Positions 61,478 through 64,000 of a stretch of 64,000 bases of DNA are shown here, piece after piece. Both the position numbers and the translations under genes were made by a program. Each line of letters opens with the position of its first letter. Position 1 is the stretch's first letter. Origin of the DNA: Auanema rhodensis (Eukaryota; Nematoda; Chromadorea; Rhabditida; Rhabditidae); the NCBI GenBank assembly GCA_964057225.1, contig OZ059894.1, positions 10,860,131 through 10,924,130 on the forward strand, given 5' to 3'. Under the pieces are notes generated by a model. It saw only the letters and a program-made list of their open reading frames with translations, ran no database searches and was not told the origin of the DNA.

Positions 61478-63249
61478 AATGTCATATTCTTCATTATCAG
61501 TTATATCACTCTAAATCTTGTTGTTAATAGATACGACCTGTTACATACATATCTCAAAGGAAAGCAGCTGACCATGGCAGCTGCTATTATTAAACTAATG
61601 CAGATAGTTTTTAAGCAATTCTGAGAATATTCTAGATGCACTTTTTATAAGCTTTGTAATATTTTGTGTAAACTGAGTAGGAGTTGTATGGATATATAAA
61701 CCTGAGTCCTCAAGACTCAGGCATCTCATCATCTCATCATCTCATCATCTCATCATCTCATCATCTCATCATCTCATTATCTCATTATCTTACTTTCTCT
61801 TTATCTTCTTTATATTCGCTTTCTTAACTCTAGCTTTAATCTTTGTATAATTATATTATAATGCGAACAATAAACCTTTATATATTTCATCTCTTGTTTC
61901 TTATTTCACCTTACATTACACACATATATTTAAAATCATACTCATCTTCTCATAGTCTGTTTGGATCTCTCAACTTGGAACCATTGAGAATCTAAATGGA
62001 ACGTGGAGGTTCCGCCGAGATCCTTCCTTTTGGACAGGATCTCGTAAAGGAACTCAAGCGCTACTGTCTACAACTCTTATTCAATTAAAAATCTTATCTC
62101 TCTCTTAAAGTTAGCTTATAATATTTTCTTAAAAACTCTAAAACTTTTCTATTAAAAATTATATCCAAAAACCCTTTACAAAAACTCAGTTTTCTATTCA
62201 TTATATTCTCATAAATCATTTTCAGTTATTCAGAAGAGTACCTATATCATTCTCTCTATCCAAAATCCTATATACGAAAATTATTCAAATTCAATAATTA
62301 ACTTTTCTAAGAATTATAAGTTTATTTTCACATTTTTTGAACAAAAATAGTTAAGTTCTTTATAAAATTAATTTAGAATTAAGAAATAAAAAGGAATATT
62401 GCTTCTATACCTCTCAATCTTAATCATCTTATCATATTATCTCAATCTTCATCTTATCATACTATTTTAATCATCCTATCATACCATATTTTTATTATTT
62501 TCTTTATGTTTGTTTATAAAACAATTATTCTTATACTACTACACTGTATTCTCATAAACCCACCCCTTCCCCCCCCCGTAATTTCATAAGCAAGAAATCC
62601 CGTGTTAAACACGACAGTAAAAATATTTATTAGGCGCAGCGTACCCAAATTCCGATTACCTTAGCACCTGAAAAAACGAAAAATAATTAAATTAATCAAT
62701 AAGTTTTAACTCATACGCAAAAACCATCCCCCCCTCGTTAAGAATAATGCCAGACACTCAAGAGACTCGAGCGGAGGCCGACACTCAGGATAAGACGTAC
62801 GCCCCATGAAATAATTAGAGAATTTTTGAATTGAAATCTGCCCCACATTGATATAAATAATAAGAGTGGTCTCGCCATCATAAAGTCAGGGAGCAGGATG
62901 CAGAAGGCAGCTGACATACCTGTGACTCAGATAGGTTAATGAGGTCTGGGAAAATGAAATGATTGCGAAAATTCTATTTTTGTATCCTTGTCCCAAAAGA
63001 CTGGCGAACTATTAACTTTTATTTCATGCCTTTTTCACAATATAGAACTTATCCCTTCGAAAAGGCACACTAGTTTCAAACCTGTGTTAGACCCGGACGA
63101 GCTATATTGGTAAAGAGATTACTTGCAAGACTAGCTACCTTCATAAGAATCGCGCACACAAACCCAACATTATTCTTTACGTTTTTCTATATATATAAAC
63201 ATTTTGGCACACGTTGGATATAACATATTTCCTTACAGGATACCAACGA
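61478..63249. other. Non-coding stretch right of the 5S gene
   Basis: About 1.8 kb of T/C-rich then C-rich sequence. It contains a hairpin and microsatellite at 61701-61795, an AATAAA at about 61869, and a GC-richer patch (about 61985-62060) with self-complementary gagatcc/ggatctc. It may be the 5' region or LTR of another mobile element, but I could not find paired terminal repeats. Confidence 0.4.
61701..61795 (+). repeat. Hairpin followed by ATCATCTC microsatellite
   Basis: cctgagtc and gactcagg form a perfect 8-bp stem with a 5-nt loop at 61701-61721. This is followed by about eight copies of an 8-bp catctcat-type unit that decays into ctcattat units. Confidence 0.85.
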
Positions 63250-64000
63250 TGCTGCCCAATACTGGTTCAAAACCTCCGCTGGACCCTGCTGCCACTTCAA
63301 ATATTATAAGAAGAAAAAGGCAACCGCCCGCAACATATTCTCCCCCCTCTGCAAAACAAGCGAAGTTAAGCATTAAAACAAAGTCAATGGTAATACATAC
63401 CCCAAGACATCGCGGCATCCAAAAACAATTCACCAATCCCAAATCACATGAAAAAACGAAGAAACAAAAAACAGACATAGTCGAAAGAAACACCTTAGAA
63501 AAGAAAATTATCCCAAGCATTAAACCTATTCCTAAAAACATAGCAAGCAAAGGGAACCCTCAAAACCCCCCAACCAACACCATACCAAAAACAATCAACC
63601 CAATCAATCCTTTAATAGCCACCCCTAGAAGAAGCAATACACCAACCACACAAAAATCCCCTACGCCCGCACTTTCTTCAACCACACCCGCAGTAAGCTC
63701 ATCCCCACCTCTACGAAACTCACCTTCATCCATTGATCATTCTACATCTGGGCATTCTCTATCTCCGTCGCTTCCATCGCAAACTAATCAAGCAAATACT
63801 TTTGTTGCAGAAAACAAGAGAATTAACCCAAGAATGGACCCAAGAATGGACCCAATGGACAAAGGCGCACCACGCGTACAGAAAACTCACAACCGAAGAT
63901 AAGCGACTTGGATGGGACCATGTCAAGAAGCGACTCTCAGAAATGATCACACCGAAAAAACAGAGAGAACGAGCAATGCACCGCCTACATGGCTTGAAAC
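63250..64000 (+). CDS. Incomplete Pro/Ser/Thr-rich protein of unknown origin (runs off the window)
   Basis: Not recognised. The ATG at 63250 lies about ten bases after a good acceptor (ttccttacag). The frame encodes a basic, Pro-rich protein (IIRRKRQPPATYSPPSAKQ, a likely nuclear signal) that would stop at 63900. A gtaagc donor at 63690 and a ttgttgcag acceptor near 63810 would splice in phase to another frame. That frame stays open to the window end and encodes a charged helical segment (TQEWTQWTKAHHAYRKL, GWDHVKKRLSEM). The plus strand here is markedly C/A-rich and T-poor, unlike the host genes, which suggests a mobile-element origin such as a Gag/ORF1. Confidence 0.4.

Overview
The window is animal nuclear DNA, AT-rich (about two thirds A+T by eye), and almost certainly from a nematode. 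The main clue is a 5S rRNA gene on the minus strand whose sequence looks nematode-like. Genes are cut by many short introns of about 40-60 nt, several genes have a splice-acceptor-like motif directly before the ATG (as expected for spliced-leader trans-splicing), and the mobile elements are Tc1/mariner and BEL/Pao. I cannot name the species.

The left and middle part (about 1-46 kb) is host genes separated by AT-rich spacers. In order: a retinol-dehydrogenase-like SDR (+); an unrecognised gene with two aromatic DGYxYE...GW motifs (-); YIPF4 (-) and TMED10 (+) head to head; an RNF207-like RING/B-box gene (+); a long acidic protein with 11-residue repeats and a C-terminal CaaX box (+); an unrecognised basic protein (-); an annexin with degenerate calcium loops (-); a GNAT-type acyltransferase-like protein (-) just downstream of Cullin-5 (-); a DCAF5-like WD40 protein (+); and mitochondrial pyruvate carboxylase (+).

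At 46.1-48.35 kb (-) lies the most unusual gene. Its exons join in frame into a signal peptide, a small eight-cysteine ectodomain ending in CC...CN (three-finger/Ly6/activin-receptor style), one transmembrane helix, and a cytoplasmic PP1-like phosphatase domain that has lost almost every metal ligand. It reads as a receptor-like pseudophosphatase, an arrangement I do not know from any described family.

From 48.5 kb to the end the window is repeat-rich. It holds an inverted-repeat element, an apparently intact Tc1-like transposon with TA duplication and DD34E transposase, a U2 snRNA gene broken by a 906-bp unit flanked by an identical 41-bp repeat, and a 5S rRNA gene interrupted by a 7.3-kb BEL/Pao retroelement. 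That element has identical 401-bp LTRs, a 5-bp target duplication, and an envelope-like region after a frame break in the integrase. The right edge holds a microsatellite and an incomplete Pro/Ser/Thr-rich reading frame of unknown origin.

Gene models were assembled by eye from reading frames, splice signals and family similarity. Outer ends are firm where a start or stop is stated; internal splice sites are best estimates.
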